DNA of 64,000 nt from Pseudomonas sp. LP_7_YM (lineage in GTDB: Bacteria; Pseudomonadota; Gammaproteobacteria; Pseudomonadales; Pseudomonadaceae), in assembly GCF_004364435.1 (NCBI RefSeq), contig NZ_SOCT01000009.1, positions 62,001 through 126,000 on the forward strand. Direction: 5' to 3'. The notes below the pieces were generated by a model that made no database searches, had not been told where the DNA came from, and saw nothing but the letters and a program-made list of their open reading frames with translations. Position 1 is the first letter of the stretch. Each line of letters opens with the position of its first letter. Shown piece after piece: positions 53,743 through 63,026 of the stretch. A program made the translations under genes and the position numbers.

Positions 53743-55067
53743 TTGGCCGCCTGGTCTGCGCCAGGGAGCTTGATTTCAACATAGGCTTCGTCGCGGATCT
53801 GACGCAGCCAGGTTTGCAGCTCTTCGTCGTACTTGCGGTTACGCAATACGGTCATCGCCTGTTGCTCGCGCGCCTGGCTGGTGCTGTCAGTTGCACGCCG
53901 GCCAAGGACTTCCAGCACGTGCCAGCCGAACTGAGTCTTGAAGGGCTTGGACACCACGCCTTGCGGAGTCTCGTTCATGACATCGCGGAATTCCGGCACC
54001 AGCGAACGCGGGTCGACCCAGTTCATGTCGCCACCGTTGAGCGCGGAGCCCGGATCCTCGGAGAAGCTCTTCGCCAGTTCGCCGAAATCCTCGCCGTTCT
54101 GGATGCGGTCGTAAATACGCTTGGCCAGCTTCTCGGTTTCCGCTTCGCTGCGGATTTCACTGGGCTTGATCAGGATGTGACGAACATGGACTTCGTCGCG
54201 CATCTGGGTTTGATTTTCGCCGCCGCGCTTTTCAAGCAGCTTGAGAATGATGAAGCCGCCTGGAGTAAGGGCTGGAGGCGTGACCTGGCCCGGACTCATC
54301 GAATTGAGCATGTCGCCGAATGGGGGTGGCAACTGAGCGGCTTTACGCCAGCCCATGTCACCGCCATCCAGGGCGCTTTCGCTGGCCGAGGCAGAGATCG
54401 CCAACTGCTCGAAGTTCGCACCCTGCTGCAGTTTGCCGTAGATATCCTTTGCCTTGGCCGCTGCCGCCTGGATCTGGTCCGAGGTAGCACTGTCAGGTGT
54501 GGGAACCAGGATGTTGGCCAGGTGGAACTCTTCCGAGAACTGCGCCTTGCCCAGATCCGAGGCCAGGAAGTTTTTCACTTCCTGTTCCGACACCTGTATG
54601 CGCTCGGCCACGCGACGCTGACGCACGCGGCTGATGATCATTTCCCGACGAATCTGTTCACGGGCGCTGTTGTACGACAGACCGTCGTGGGTCAGCGCAG
54701 CCTTGAACTGTTCGATGCTCATGTTGTTACGTTGAGCAATGGTGCCAACCGCTTGGTTCAACTCTTCATCGCTGATGCGAATGCCGGAGCGGTCACCGAT
54801 CTGCAGCTGCAGGTTTTCCAGAATCAGACGATCAAGGACCTGAGACTCCAGGGCACTGGATGGCGGAACACCCTGGCCACGCTTGGCAATGGTTTGTTGA
54901 ACTTCACGGGTGCGCTGGTCGAGCTGGCTTTGCATGACCACGTCGTTGTCGACAATGGCCACGACCTTGTCGATGGTGCGCACTTCAGCGTGCGCCACCG
55001 TACCGATGAGCAACGCGCCCAGCATCAGCGGGCGCAGACAATCAGAAAGCTTGGTCTTCACGTTCAC
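53739..55067 (-). CDS. surA: Periplasmic chaperone / peptidyl-prolyl isomerase SurA
   Basis: Outer-membrane-protein chaperone, which also helps fold LptD encoded just upstream. GTG 55067 with AGG upstream starts a 442-residue protein with signal peptide (LRPLMLGALLIGTVAHAE). The SurA N-domain (residues ~20-170) is followed by two parvulin domains (FHLANILVPTPDSATS and VHVRHILIKPSEIRSEAE). The start lies inside the end of lptD, overlapping by 26 bases. Confidence 0.96.
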   Translation of the reverse strand: MNVKTKLSDCLRPLMLGALLIGTVAHAEVRTIDKVVAIVDNDVVMQSQLDQRTREVQQTIAKRGQGVPPSSALESQVLDRLILENLQLQIGDRSGIRISDEELNQAVGTIAQRNNMSIEQFKAALTHDGLSYNSAREQIRREMIISRVRQRRVAERIQVSEQEVKNFLASDLGKAQFSEEFHLANILVPTPDSATSDQIQAAAAKAKDIYGKLQQGANFEQLAISASASESALDGGDMGWRKAAQLPPPFGDMLNSMSPGQVTPPALTPGGFIILKLLEKRGGENQTQMRDEVHVRHILIKPSEIRSEAETEKLAKRIYDRIQNGEDFGELAKSFSEDPGSALNGGDMNWVDPRSLVPEFRDVMNETPQGVVSKPFKTQFGWHVLEVLGRRATDSTSQAREQQAMTVLRNRKYDEELQTWLRQIRDEAYVEIKLPGADQAAK

Positions 55068-57861
55068 GATAACCTTGGATGCCTTGGTCGAGGAAGCTTT
55101 CAACTTTCTGGCCAACAACGCCACCAAGTCCCTTCAACACGATTTGTAGGAAGACGCCGCGGTCGCCTTTTTCGTTTTGCGCCACCTCTTGGGAGTTTTC
55201 GTCGTAGTCAACCCAGTACCGGTTGATCAGACGCAGCTTCCAGCAGCAGTTGTCGTACTCAAAGCCACCAAAGGCTTCGAGGGTACGGTTGCGGTTGTAG
55301 TCATACTGCCAGCGACCGATGGCGCTCCATTGCGGCGCGACGGGCCAGATGACCGAGAAGTCGTGCTGCTGGATCTTGTAGTAGTCCTTGATGATCGATC
55401 CATCGGGAAGGGTCGCGTTACCATTGCCCACCATCCACTTGCCGGTAGTCTGGTCGTAACGAACCTGGTCGTTACGGTAACGGTAACCGGCGTTGATGAT
55501 CTTGCCCGGGTTGTCTTCAGGCTGGTAGTGAACCATTGCGCTGCCGGAGCGAGTGCTGCGGCTGTCCGGGTCCCAGTTGAAGTCCGACGTGGCCCGCCAG
55601 TCGCGGTTGAAACGGTATTCATATTCGAGTGCGTACGGGGAAACGTCGGACTGGGCGTCCTTGCGTTCCTCATAGCTGATACCTGGCAACTGCACCTTGC
55701 GATCAGCAAAGTAAACCGCCTGACCGACGCTCACGCGTTGGCGTTCGAAACCGTTGTCTTCGATCCAGCGGTTGGTCACGCCCAGCGACAGCTTGTTCTC
55801 GTCACCGATACGGTCGGAGCCAACGAAGCGGTTGTCGCGAAACAGCGAGGCGTAGTTGAAGGTCGTCTCACCCGAGTCGAAGACCGGGATGTCGCTCTGA
55901 TCCCTGTAGGGCACATAAAGGTAGTACAGCCGCGGTTCGAGGGTCTGGCGGTAGTCTTTGCCGAACCAGTTGGTGTTGCGATCGAAGTAAAGGCCGCTGT
56001 CTACACTGAAGATCGGTACGGAGCGGTCTTGCGAACTGTTGTACGTTTCGTCTGCCAGCAAGGTCCGCTTACCGTCAGCATCCAGGTCCAGATCGTACTT
56101 GGTATAAACGTACTTGAGTTTCGGGGTCACGAAACCGTAGCTGGTGCTCAAAGGCAAACTGATGGAAGGTGCCAGATTGAGCCTGTCGCCGTTAGCACGT
56201 GCAAGGCCGGCAACATGGGTGTCCAGACGTGGCGTACCAGGCGCAGCCAAGGTACCGTCCGCGTTGTAGTTAATTGGGCCACCGTTTTCATCCAGATAGT
56301 TACCGGTGCGCAGGTCGCGATCGAACCGTACCAATTCGGACTCGTAATCAAACTTTAACCCGCCCGGATTGAAGGGCAGCGTGCCGTTCAGCGTTAACTG
56401 AGGCAGGCGTGCGTAGGGCGTGATCGCGGTAATTGTGGTCAGTTGGTACTGCTGGGCATTCATGCGCGCGACATAACTGTCGCCACGGTACGTAAGATCG
56501 CCCTGCTGATTCAGGTAGTCGTGAGTGCTCACGCCTTCCTGGCCGCTTTTCAGGTCCTTGAAGTAGTAGGGGTCGCTGACCTTGGTGTAATCGACGTGCG
56601 CGGTCAGGCGTTCATCCAGGCCGCTGCGGTTCTGCCAATTGATCAGCCAGCGGGTGTCTTTGTAGTCAGACTGCTGCTTGCGATCGTCGTTCTGGTCATT
56701 CAGGTAAGCCGCGCCGAACTGACCTTCGCTGCTTTTGGTCAGGTAGCGGAATTCGCCTTCGAGCAACAGGCCGCGCTTGGCCATGTAGGTCGGGTACAGC
56801 GTGGCGTCGTAGTTCGGCGCCAGGTTGAAGTAGTAAGGCGTAAGCAACGAGAAGCCGGTGTCGGTACTGGCGCCGATGCTCGGTGGCAGGAAGCCGGACT
56901 GGCGCCGATCGTCGATCGGGAAATAGATGTACGGCGTGTACAGGACCGGGATGTCGTGTACGCGCAATGTTGCGTTGGTCGCGGTACCGAAACCGGTGGC
57001 CGGGTTCAGGGTGATATTGTTGCCCTTGACCGTCCAGGCGTTGCTGCTCGGCTCGCACGTGGTGTACGTACCGTCCTTGAGGCGGATGATCGCGTTCTCT
57101 GCACGGCGAGCATACAGCGCGTTACCACGCACATTGGATTTGTGCAGCACGTATTCGGCGTTATCGACTTTCGCCTCACCGGTGTCCAGCTGCACTTCGG
57201 CGTGATCACCGACAATCAGGGCGCCGTTGTCGCGCAGACGGACATCGCCGTTCAGCTCGCCACGGTTTTCGGCCTGATGCAGGCTGGCTTCGTCGGCTTC
57301 GACCTGCATGGAGCCTTGGCGCAGTACCACATCACCGGCCAGACTCGCGATCTGCTCTTCCTGCTGATACCGCGAAGCCTTGGCACCGATGAACGTCGGG
57401 GCGTCGCTTTTCGCGGTCTTGTCATCCATGCCTGGACGAATCGGCTCGATATAGGCGCCTGAGCAGTAAGGGCCGGTCTCTGCCAGTTGGGCAGCGGTCA
57501 GCTTCTCGCGTGGCACCCAGTCCAGGTGGCTGTAGTCTGCGCTGCGCGATTTCAGGCCACGGCCCTTGGCCTCGGTGACCAGCATCGTTTTAGGCACGAC
57601 TTCACCGTTCTCGGTGATCGTGGTGGACCCGTTCGCCGTGCTGCTGTTGGACGACACGCTGTTGGCGTCGTGCACCGGCCGCGGAGGCAACTGGGCTGCA
57701 TTGGTTTTCGGGGAGCAATCCCAGGCACCTGTTGCAGACACCGAACAGTCATACTGCTCAGCTGCAACCACGTACTGAGTGGCCAGAGGTTGCATCGCCA
57801 GCAAACTGCCGGTTACGAGCAACGGAAATTTTTTACGAAACGCGGGGGATTTCAATGCCAT
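55042..57861 (-). CDS. lptD: LPS-assembly protein LptD
   Basis: Outer-membrane translocon for lipopolysaccharide with LptE. Signal peptide to about residue 33, an N-terminal LptA-like jellyroll (YQQEEQIASLAGDVVLRQGS) and then a large beta-barrel. The four cysteines needed for the rearranging disulfides are present (C39 and C49 in YDCSVSATGAWDC, and the adjacent pair in DNCCWKLRLINRYW). The length is 939 residues. Divergent from amgK. Confidence 0.97.
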   Translation of the reverse strand: MALKSPAFRKKFPLLVTGSLLAMQPLATQYVVAAEQYDCSVSATGAWDCSPKTNAAQLPPRPVHDANSVSSNSSTANGSTTITENGEVVPKTMLVTEAKGRGLKSRSADYSHLDWVPREKLTAAQLAETGPYCSGAYIEPIRPGMDDKTAKSDAPTFIGAKASRYQQEEQIASLAGDVVLRQGSMQVEADEASLHQAENRGELNGDVRLRDNGALIVGDHAEVQLDTGEAKVDNAEYVLHKSNVRGNALYARRAENAIIRLKDGTYTTCEPSSNAWTVKGNNITLNPATGFGTATNATLRVHDIPVLYTPYIYFPIDDRRQSGFLPPSIGASTDTGFSLLTPYYFNLAPNYDATLYPTYMAKRGLLLEGEFRYLTKSSEGQFGAAYLNDQNDDRKQQSDYKDTRWLINWQNRSGLDERLTAHVDYTKVSDPYYFKDLKSGQEGVSTHDYLNQQGDLTYRGDSYVARMNAQQYQLTTITAITPYARLPQLTLNGTLPFNPGGLKFDYESELVRFDRDLRTGNYLDENGGPINYNADGTLAAPGTPRLDTHVAGLARANGDRLNLAPSISLPLSTSYGFVTPKLKYVYTKYDLDLDADGKRTLLADETYNSSQDRSVPIFSVDSGLYFDRNTNWFGKDYRQTLEPRLYYLYVPYRDQSDIPVFDSGETTFNYASLFRDNRFVGSDRIGDENKLSLGVTNRWIEDNGFERQRVSVGQAVYFADRKVQLPGISYEERKDAQSDVSPYALEYEYRFNRDWRATSDFNWDPDSRSTRSGSAMVHYQPEDNPGKIINAGYRYRNDQVRYDQTTGKWMVGNGNATLPDGSIIKDYYKIQQHDFSVIWPVAPQWSAIGRWQYDYNRNRTLEAFGGFEYDNCCWKLRLINRYWVDYDENSQEVAQNEKGDRGVFLQIVLKGLGGVVGQKVESFLDQGIQGYREREDQAF

Positions 57862-57990
57862 CTTATTAGTCCGGGCTTCCTGCGCGCCATCTGCCCGCGG
57901 GGGGGCCGCACGCCTCTCGATGGGCTGAAAAAGATGTCGGATAATAAAGCATGACCCGCTTGACGGCTAGCGCCGTCGGAGACCCTTGTA

Positions 57991-59019
57991 ATGCCAGATC
58001 AAGATGTACGCCTGCAACACCTCAAAGTTTGGCTCGATGAGCAGCTGCCAAAGTTGTTCATAGCTCAAGGCTGGGGCGCCGTCCCCCCGGCCACGTTGAC
58101 TGCGGCCAGTAGCGACGCAAGTTTCCGTCGCTACTTCCGCTGGGAAGGCGAGGGTCGCACTTTTATCGTCATGGATGCTCCCCCCCCTCAAGAAAACTGT
58201 AAACCCTTTGTCGACATTGCTCATTTATTGAGCAAATCGAGAATTAATGTTCCGAAAATTTATGCCGAAGACCTGAATCAGGGCTTTCTGTTGCTCAATG
58301 ACCTGGGTCGAAAAACCTATCTGGATGTCATCGACGAAAAAAATGCAGATCAATTGTTCGCCGATGCCATCGAAGCATTACTGGCCTATCAGCAGTTGCC
58401 GATGGATACGTCACTGCCCAGCTATGACGTCGCCCTTTTGCGTCGTGAACTGGAGCTGTTTCCCGAGTGGTATGTGAAGCAACATCTGGGCATCGAGTTT
58501 GACCAGGCGCAGCAAGCCAATTGGCAGCGGGTCAGCGATCTGCTGATCGAAAGCGCGATGGCGCAGCCCAAGGTTCTGGTGCACCGCGACTATATGCCAC
58601 GCAACCTGATGATCAGTGAGCCGAACCCCGGCGTGCTGGATTTCCAGGATGCGGTCTATGGTCCGGTGACTTATGACATCACCTGCCTGTTCAAGGACGC
58701 GTTCCTGAGTTGGCCGGAAGAGCGTGTTGCGAGCTGGCTCAGGGCTTATTGGGAGAAAGCCGGAGCACTGGGTATTGTCGTGCAGGATGATTTTGAAGAA
58801 TTCCATCGTGCCAGTGACCTGATGGGAGTGCAGCGTCATTTGAAAGTCATCGGGATTTTTGCGCGGATCTGCCACCGTGACGGCAAGCCGCGTTACATCG
58901 CTGATGTGCCGCGCTTCTTCTCTTATATAGACGCAGTGCTGGGGCGTCGGCCCGAACTGGTCGAGTTGAGCAGCCTGCTGACCAGTCTGGGTCGGCCAAA
59001 ACAACAAGCCGCCGTGTAA
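57991..59019 (+). CDS. amgK: Anomeric N-acetylmuramate/N-acetylglucosamine kinase AmgK
   Basis: Peptidoglycan recycling: phosphorylates MurNAc at C1, bypassing de novo UDP-MurNAc synthesis (basis of fosfomycin tolerance in Pseudomonas). Aminoglycoside-phosphotransferase fold with Brenner motif VLVHRDYMPRNLMI and GVLDFQDAVYGPVTYD. The length of 342 residues is usual. It is followed by murU, the next step. Confidence 0.95.
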   Translation: MPDQDVRLQHLKVWLDEQLPKLFIAQGWGAVPPATLTAASSDASFRRYFRWEGEGRTFIVMDAPPPQENCKPFVDIAHLLSKSRINVPKIYAEDLNQGFLLLNDLGRKTYLDVIDEKNADQLFADAIEALLAYQQLPMDTSLPSYDVALLRRELELFPEWYVKQHLGIEFDQAQQANWQRVSDLLIESAMAQPKVLVHRDYMPRNLMISEPNPGVLDFQDAVYGPVTYDITCLFKDAFLSWPEERVASWLRAYWEKAGALGIVVQDDFEEFHRASDLMGVQRHLKVIGIFARICHRDGKPRYIADVPRFFSYIDAVLGRRPELVELSSLLTSLGRPKQQAAV

Positions 59020-59055
59020 AGGAATGGATGTGAAGACTGTCTTGAAGAGGGATGC

Positions 59056-59739
59056 ATGAAAGCGATGATTCTGGCGGCGGGCAAAGGCGAGCGTCTGCGT
59101 CCTTTGACACTGCACACGCCCAAGCCGCTGGTCCGCGCCGGTGGCAGTGCATTGATCGAATATCACCTGCGTGCCCTGAAAACTGCGGGGTTTACCGAGG
59201 TCGTGATCAACCACGCCTGGCTGGGTCAGCAGATCGAGGACTTTCTGGGCGACGGTCGGCAGCTGGGTTTATGCATTCGTTACTCACCCGAAGGCGAACC
59301 GCTGGAAACCGGTGGCGGGATTTTCCGCGCCCTCTCGCTGCTGGGTGATGAGCCGTTTCTGGTGGTCAACGGCGATATCTGGACCGATTGCGATTTCACG
59401 GCGTTGAACTCATCGAGAAGCGGCGCGCCGATCCAGGAGCTTGCGCATCTGGTGCTGGTGGACAATCCGCTGCATCATCCCGCCGGCGATTTTGCATTGG
59501 TGGATGGCGAAGTGCGGGATGACGCCAGCCTGCCGCGTCTGACCTACAGCGGCATCGCTGTTCTGCACCCGCAGCTGTTCGCCACGTGCAGCGAGGGTGC
59601 CTTCAAGCTGGCACCTGTGTTGCGCGATGCGATGGCCAAGGGGCAGGTGACCGGTGAGCATTTCAAGGGGCGCTGGGTGGACGTCGGCACTCACGAACGG
59701 TTGGCGGAAGTCGAGCGGATCCTTGCGGTGAAATCCTAA
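59056..59739 (+). CDS. murU: N-acetylmuramate alpha-1-phosphate uridylyltransferase MurU
   Basis: Converts MurNAc-1-P to UDP-MurNAc. The nucleotidyltransferase signature MILAAGKGERLRPLTLHTPK is at the N-terminus, with VNGDIWTDCDF and GTHERLAEVERIL further on. 227 residues. It is 36 bases after amgK, with djlA starting directly after its stop. Confidence 0.96.
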   Translation: MKAMILAAGKGERLRPLTLHTPKPLVRAGGSALIEYHLRALKTAGFTEVVINHAWLGQQIEDFLGDGRQLGLCIRYSPEGEPLETGGGIFRALSLLGDEPFLVVNGDIWTDCDFTALNSSRSGAPIQELAHLVLVDNPLHHPAGDFALVDGEVRDDASLPRLTYSGIAVLHPQLFATCSEGAFKLAPVLRDAMAKGQVTGEHFKGRWVDVGTHERLAEVERILAVKS

Positions 59740-60510
59740 ATGCTTTGGCCATTCACTTTGGTCGGCGCAGGTGCCGGGTACGCGATTGCCAGCATACCCG
59801 GTGCGATGCTGGGGGCGTTGCTCGGGCAGGCGCTGGACCGACGCCTGCAGGTGCAGAGCCTTGCCGAACTGCGCGAGCACTTCGGTGGACAAAAGGTGCC
59901 GCGTGATGACGAGCTGATTTTCATCCTGCTCGGTCGCCTGGCCAAGCGGGATGGCCGGGTGCTCGATGGTCATATTCAGCAAGCCCGGGTCGAGATGCGC
60001 CGTCTGGATTTGAGCGAACCGGCGACGCGTCGCGCAATTGCGGCTTTCAATCGTGGCAAGGATGGCCGCGACAAGCTGCGGGCGCACCTCAAACGCCTGA
60101 AAACCCAGCCGCATGCTGCCGAAGGCCTGTTACGTGCCTGTTGGCGCATGGCGTGGGCCGATGGCAAGGCGTCGAGGGCCGAGCGCGAGTTGATCGTGCT
60201 GTGGGGCAAGTGGCTGGGCTGGACGGCGGAAAGGGTCGAAGCGCTGTCTTCGACCGAAGACGAACACCGAATGCGCGCACCCGCCAGCAGCGCGAACCAA
60301 TACCCGGACGCGCTACGCCTGCTTGGTGTGCGGACAGACTCGGAACCTGCGCAGATCAAGCGCGCGTATCGTCGTCTATTGAGCCGGCACCACCCGGACA
60401 AGGTTGCAGGCTCCGGGGCCAGTCAGCTGCAGGTGCGGGACGCCACCGAACGGACCCGCGAATTGCATGCCGCCTATGCGGTGATTCGAGAGAAGCGCGG
60501 CTTTCGGTGA
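59740..60510 (+). CDS. djlA: DjlA-like membrane-anchored co-chaperone (TerB + DnaJ domains)
   Basis: 256 residues. An N-terminal membrane helix with glycine pattern (LVGAGAGYAIASIPGAMLGA), a TerB-like helical domain (residues 50-170) and a C-terminal J domain (residues ~185-255) with the HPD motif in LLSRHHPDKVAGSG. Partner of DnaK at the inner membrane. The ATG abuts the murU stop. Confidence 0.92.
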   Translation: MLWPFTLVGAGAGYAIASIPGAMLGALLGQALDRRLQVQSLAELREHFGGQKVPRDDELIFILLGRLAKRDGRVLDGHIQQARVEMRRLDLSEPATRRAIAAFNRGKDGRDKLRAHLKRLKTQPHAAEGLLRACWRMAWADGKASRAERELIVLWGKWLGWTAERVEALSSTEDEHRMRAPASSANQYPDALRLLGVRTDSEPAQIKRAYRRLLSRHHPDKVAGSGASQLQVRDATERTRELHAAYAVIREKRGFR

Positions 60511-60637
60511 CTGATCCCTTTGCCGTTTGAATTTCGCCCGTGGCGTCAGGCAGGCATTCATAACCCGTAGTAGAGAGCGTGTCGTGAAGGCGTCGTGCCA
60601 GCTAGAAAGGCATCGATTGGCCGCCGCATTCGCGAGC

Positions 60638-60660
60638 ATGCTTGCTTGCTTGCTTGCTGC
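60638..60660. repeat. Short tetranucleotide run (CTTG)n
   Basis: About four and a half CTTG units between convergent djlA and the DUF3530 gene. Too short and too far from any start codon to suggest phase variation. Confidence 0.6.
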
Positions 60661-60688
60661 ACAGGGTGTCATACGGATTCGGGTTTTG

Positions 60689-61675
60689 TTATTGCGCCTC
60701 CAGCCATCCCCGTACGCGGCGAAACAGCTGATCCTGTTCCATCGCGGTATTGCCCGGAATCGCGCTCAATGCCACCTGGGTGAAGCGGGCGTTTTTTACG
60801 CGCTTGCTGGCGTCCAGGCGATCCTGTGCTTGCTGGCGGGGTATTGTCTTGTCCCTGTCGACAAAGTCCGCAGTCGCAACTTTCAATGTCGGCACTATTT
60901 CCAGTAATGACGGCGTGTCCTTGCCGGTATCTGCCGCTGTGACCATCACCAGTTTCTGCACGGTGGGCGATGGGCGCTCGCTCATGTAGCGCGCGACCCA
61001 GTAGGCGCCGGTGCCATGCCCCAGCAACGCGATGGTATGGGCCTTGTTCTGCTGAGCGAAGGCAATGGCGCTGTCTATGCGCGCGAATATCTTCTCGGCG
61101 TTGGCCTTGGTCAACTCAGCCTGGGCAGCCGCCTGCGCTGCGGCCGCTGCGGCATCGGCTTCGGCGCTGGCTGCCGGATCGGGTGCTTTGGCGGGTGTGT
61201 CCTTGGATTTGTCTTTGTCAGCAGCGGCTTTGTCGGCTGTAGCCGGTGTATCCGCTGCGCGAGCGAAAATACCATCGTCGTAGGCATCCGGCAGGCTCAG
61301 GCTCAGGCTGGACCAGCCCACATCCGGCAACTTGCGTCGCAACGGGCCAACGGCATTCGGCCAGTCCGGGGATTCATCGGCACCCGGCACGATCACCACC
61401 GCGCCTTTGGGGTCGTCGGTGTTTGCAGGTTTCCACAGGGCCAGATAGTTCTCCTCACCGGCCTGGAGTTGCTGCTGCTCGGCTTTGGGCACCTGACGCT
61501 CCAGCACCAGCTTGTCTTCCTCGCTACGAGATGGTAACGCTGCGCGCTCGACCGGGGGCTCGGCGGCCTTGGCGTCTTTGTCTGGAGCAGGATCTGCTGC
61601 CATTGCGACCTGCCAGCACGGCAGTATCAGCGTCAGGCAAATCGCGGGAAATAGTGCGCGAATGGTGTAGGGCAT
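60689..61675 (-). CDS. DUF3530 family alpha/beta-hydrolase-like exported protein
   Basis: 328 residues from ATG 61675 with GGA seven bases upstream. Signal peptide (ALFPAICLTLILPCWQVAMA), then an Ala/Asp/Lys-rich low-complexity insert around residues 155-200. A hydrolase-like elbow is seen (TIALLGHGTGAYWVARYMSE; G-H-G-T-G rather than G-x-S-x-G), so the nucleophile serine is replaced by Thr or lost. Function unknown. Confidence 0.85.
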   Translation of the reverse strand: MPYTIRALFPAICLTLILPCWQVAMAADPAPDKDAKAAEPPVERAALPSRSEEDKLVLERQVPKAEQQQLQAGEENYLALWKPANTDDPKGAVVIVPGADESPDWPNAVGPLRRKLPDVGWSSLSLSLPDAYDDGIFARAADTPATADKAAADKDKSKDTPAKAPDPAASAEADAAAAAAQAAAQAELTKANAEKIFARIDSAIAFAQQNKAHTIALLGHGTGAYWVARYMSERPSPTVQKLVMVTAADTGKDTPSLLEIVPTLKVATADFVDRDKTIPRQQAQDRLDASKRVKNARFTQVALSAIPGNTAMEQDQLFRRVRGWLEAQ

Positions 61676-62077
61676 TGAATATTCCAAAGGCCGGAAACAA
61701 TTCCGGCAGCCTAATGGGTTGATGACTGTTTGTCAGTCCGCATGTGGGCGCCTGTTTTCCAGGCATCGCGCGCTTCAAATAACCGATCCTGCCTCAGGGG
61801 CGAAGAGAACACAGGTCGAGCATGCGCACCCGTTGTTTTCAGGGTATCGGCTGTGTGCGTGCAACGTTGACCGAATTTGTGACTCGTCTCGTTTGCGTAG
61901 CCTGTGCCGCCGTCCCATGCCTGGGCCAATATTGCATATGCATATAACAAAAGAGCCACTATAAAAATTGATAACCAGCAGCACATCATTAGGACGGCAA
62001 TAAATGGGCACCGCCTGGCTCCTAAGCCCACTGATTATCAATCGTCTAGGAGCCTACCTAACTAAGGAAGAAAAAAA
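61676..62077. other. Composition change and promoter region before the peptide locus
   Basis: No convincing protein gene; base composition changes from GC-rich to AT-rich around 61920. The direct AT-rich stretch TGCATATGCATATAAC near 61935 is a likely promoter area for the peptide gene at 62078. Confidence 0.45.
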
Positions 62078-62239
62078 ATGACAAACGACTTTTCACAAGC
62101 AAGTTCTCAGGCGTTTTCTCACAAAAGAGATGATCTGGCATTTCCTACGAGGAAGCGTAGTCTTCTTTCCCGCATATTTTTTCAAACCTCCATTTGTACC
62201 GAATCTGTGGCTGGGGGATGTGAAGGTTGGAAGTGGTAA
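62078..62239 (+). CDS. Small peptide, candidate RiPP precursor
   Basis: 53 residues, preceded by a strong AAGGAAG site seven bases before ATG. The hydrophilic, charged front part (MTNDFSQASSQAFSHKRDDL) is followed by a basic segment and the tail TSICTESVAGGCEGWKW, with two Cys, three Ser/Thr and a Trp-Lys-Trp end. This leader/core layout, the following hairpin and the downstream ABC exporter resemble a ribosomal-peptide precursor. No modifying enzyme of a known class is inside the window. It could also be an unmodified bacteriocin or a chance ORF. Confidence 0.5.
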   Translation: MTNDFSQASSQAFSHKRDDLAFPTRKRSLLSRIFFQTSICTESVAGGCEGWKW

Positions 62240-62259
62240 TGAAACTTTAAACTGAAACC

Positions 62260-62283
62260 ATTCCCCGGGAAATTCCGGGGAAT
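62260..62283 (+). terminator. Perfect hairpin after the peptide gene
   Basis: ATTCCCCGG, the loop GAAATT and CCGGGGAAT, 20 bases after the peptide stop, without a T-run. Such hairpins after precursor genes often limit read-through or protect the 5' transcript. Confidence 0.6.
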
Positions 62284-62302
62284 CTGATCCTGGGAGTTAT
62301 TT

Positions 62303-63023
62303 ATGTCAACACCTATAGCGGAGATGTCAAAGTTCGAAGGTATGTCAAAGCTTACCTTTGCTATCACTGCATTTGAAAAAATAAACCGTATGTGACAGGA
62401 TTTCTTACGGATAAGCAGCCGCATAGGAATGGATCAGTTTGTCCGTTTGTCGTAGGCGCAATAAGGAGTAATAATATTTATTTTAGCTATGGTAATCATG
62501 CCAGTGATTTAGAGTGGGGTGCGCATATAGATCAATGTGTGTCCTTCATGCAGTCACTCCGAAGCGATCAAACCAAGTATGGGCGTGCAATCATTATCCT
62601 GCTGCCTGAAAATTTTGATATTGAAACATTGCTGAATATACATGTAAGAAATAAGATTAAGTGTGTAATGTCTTTTCTTATGCTGGGCGCTCTTTATAAA
62701 GAAAGTAACGCTAAAAGTTTGCATTCGGCGGATTTTTTTCCTCTCCGGACGCCCAGCCCAACGCTGTGATTAGAGAAATTACGGCGGGTGATCTCATGTT
62801 TCTTGAGCCCTCACATTATAACGTACTGGCCAGAATGAAATTTTTAAAGTCTTTCATCAAACGATTTTATATCCCGGCAGCATCCCAACATGAACTACTT
62901 CAAGTGAAGCTTGCTCGGAAAAAACTAAATGGGTGCAGGTGGGAGCTATGGCGACATGCATTAAAGCTCATATGTTGTGCGCTGGCAGTAGGTTGCATTA
63001 TATTTTTCTGTTTTAGAGGTTGA
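62303..63023 (+). pseudogene. DUF6875-like protein split by two -1-type frame changes
   Basis: Three consecutive frames read as one protein. ORF1 62303-62395 (MSTPIAEMSKFEGMSKLTFA…) ends ATG-TGA. ORF2 62392-62769 continues with GFLTDKQPHRNGSVCPFVVG and ends FFPLRTPSPTL-TGA. ORF3 62766-63023 continues IREITAGDLMFLEPSHYNVL and ends in a membrane helix (LICCALAVGCIIFFC). The V-C-P-F and F-F-P-L-R-T-P motifs recall DUF6875 proteins. At both joints the previous base must be re-read (ATGTGA, CTGTGA). Either the gene is broken, or GTG restarts or frameshifting are used. Family assignment is from memory. Confidence 0.45.
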
Positions 63024-63026
63024 GTG

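Noticed and set aside
61711..62031. Minus-strand ORF with one hydrophobic helix upstream of the peptide gene
   Set aside because: The following sequence looks random, there is no convincing ribosome site, and it overlaps other weak frames; probably chance in a low-GC stretch.
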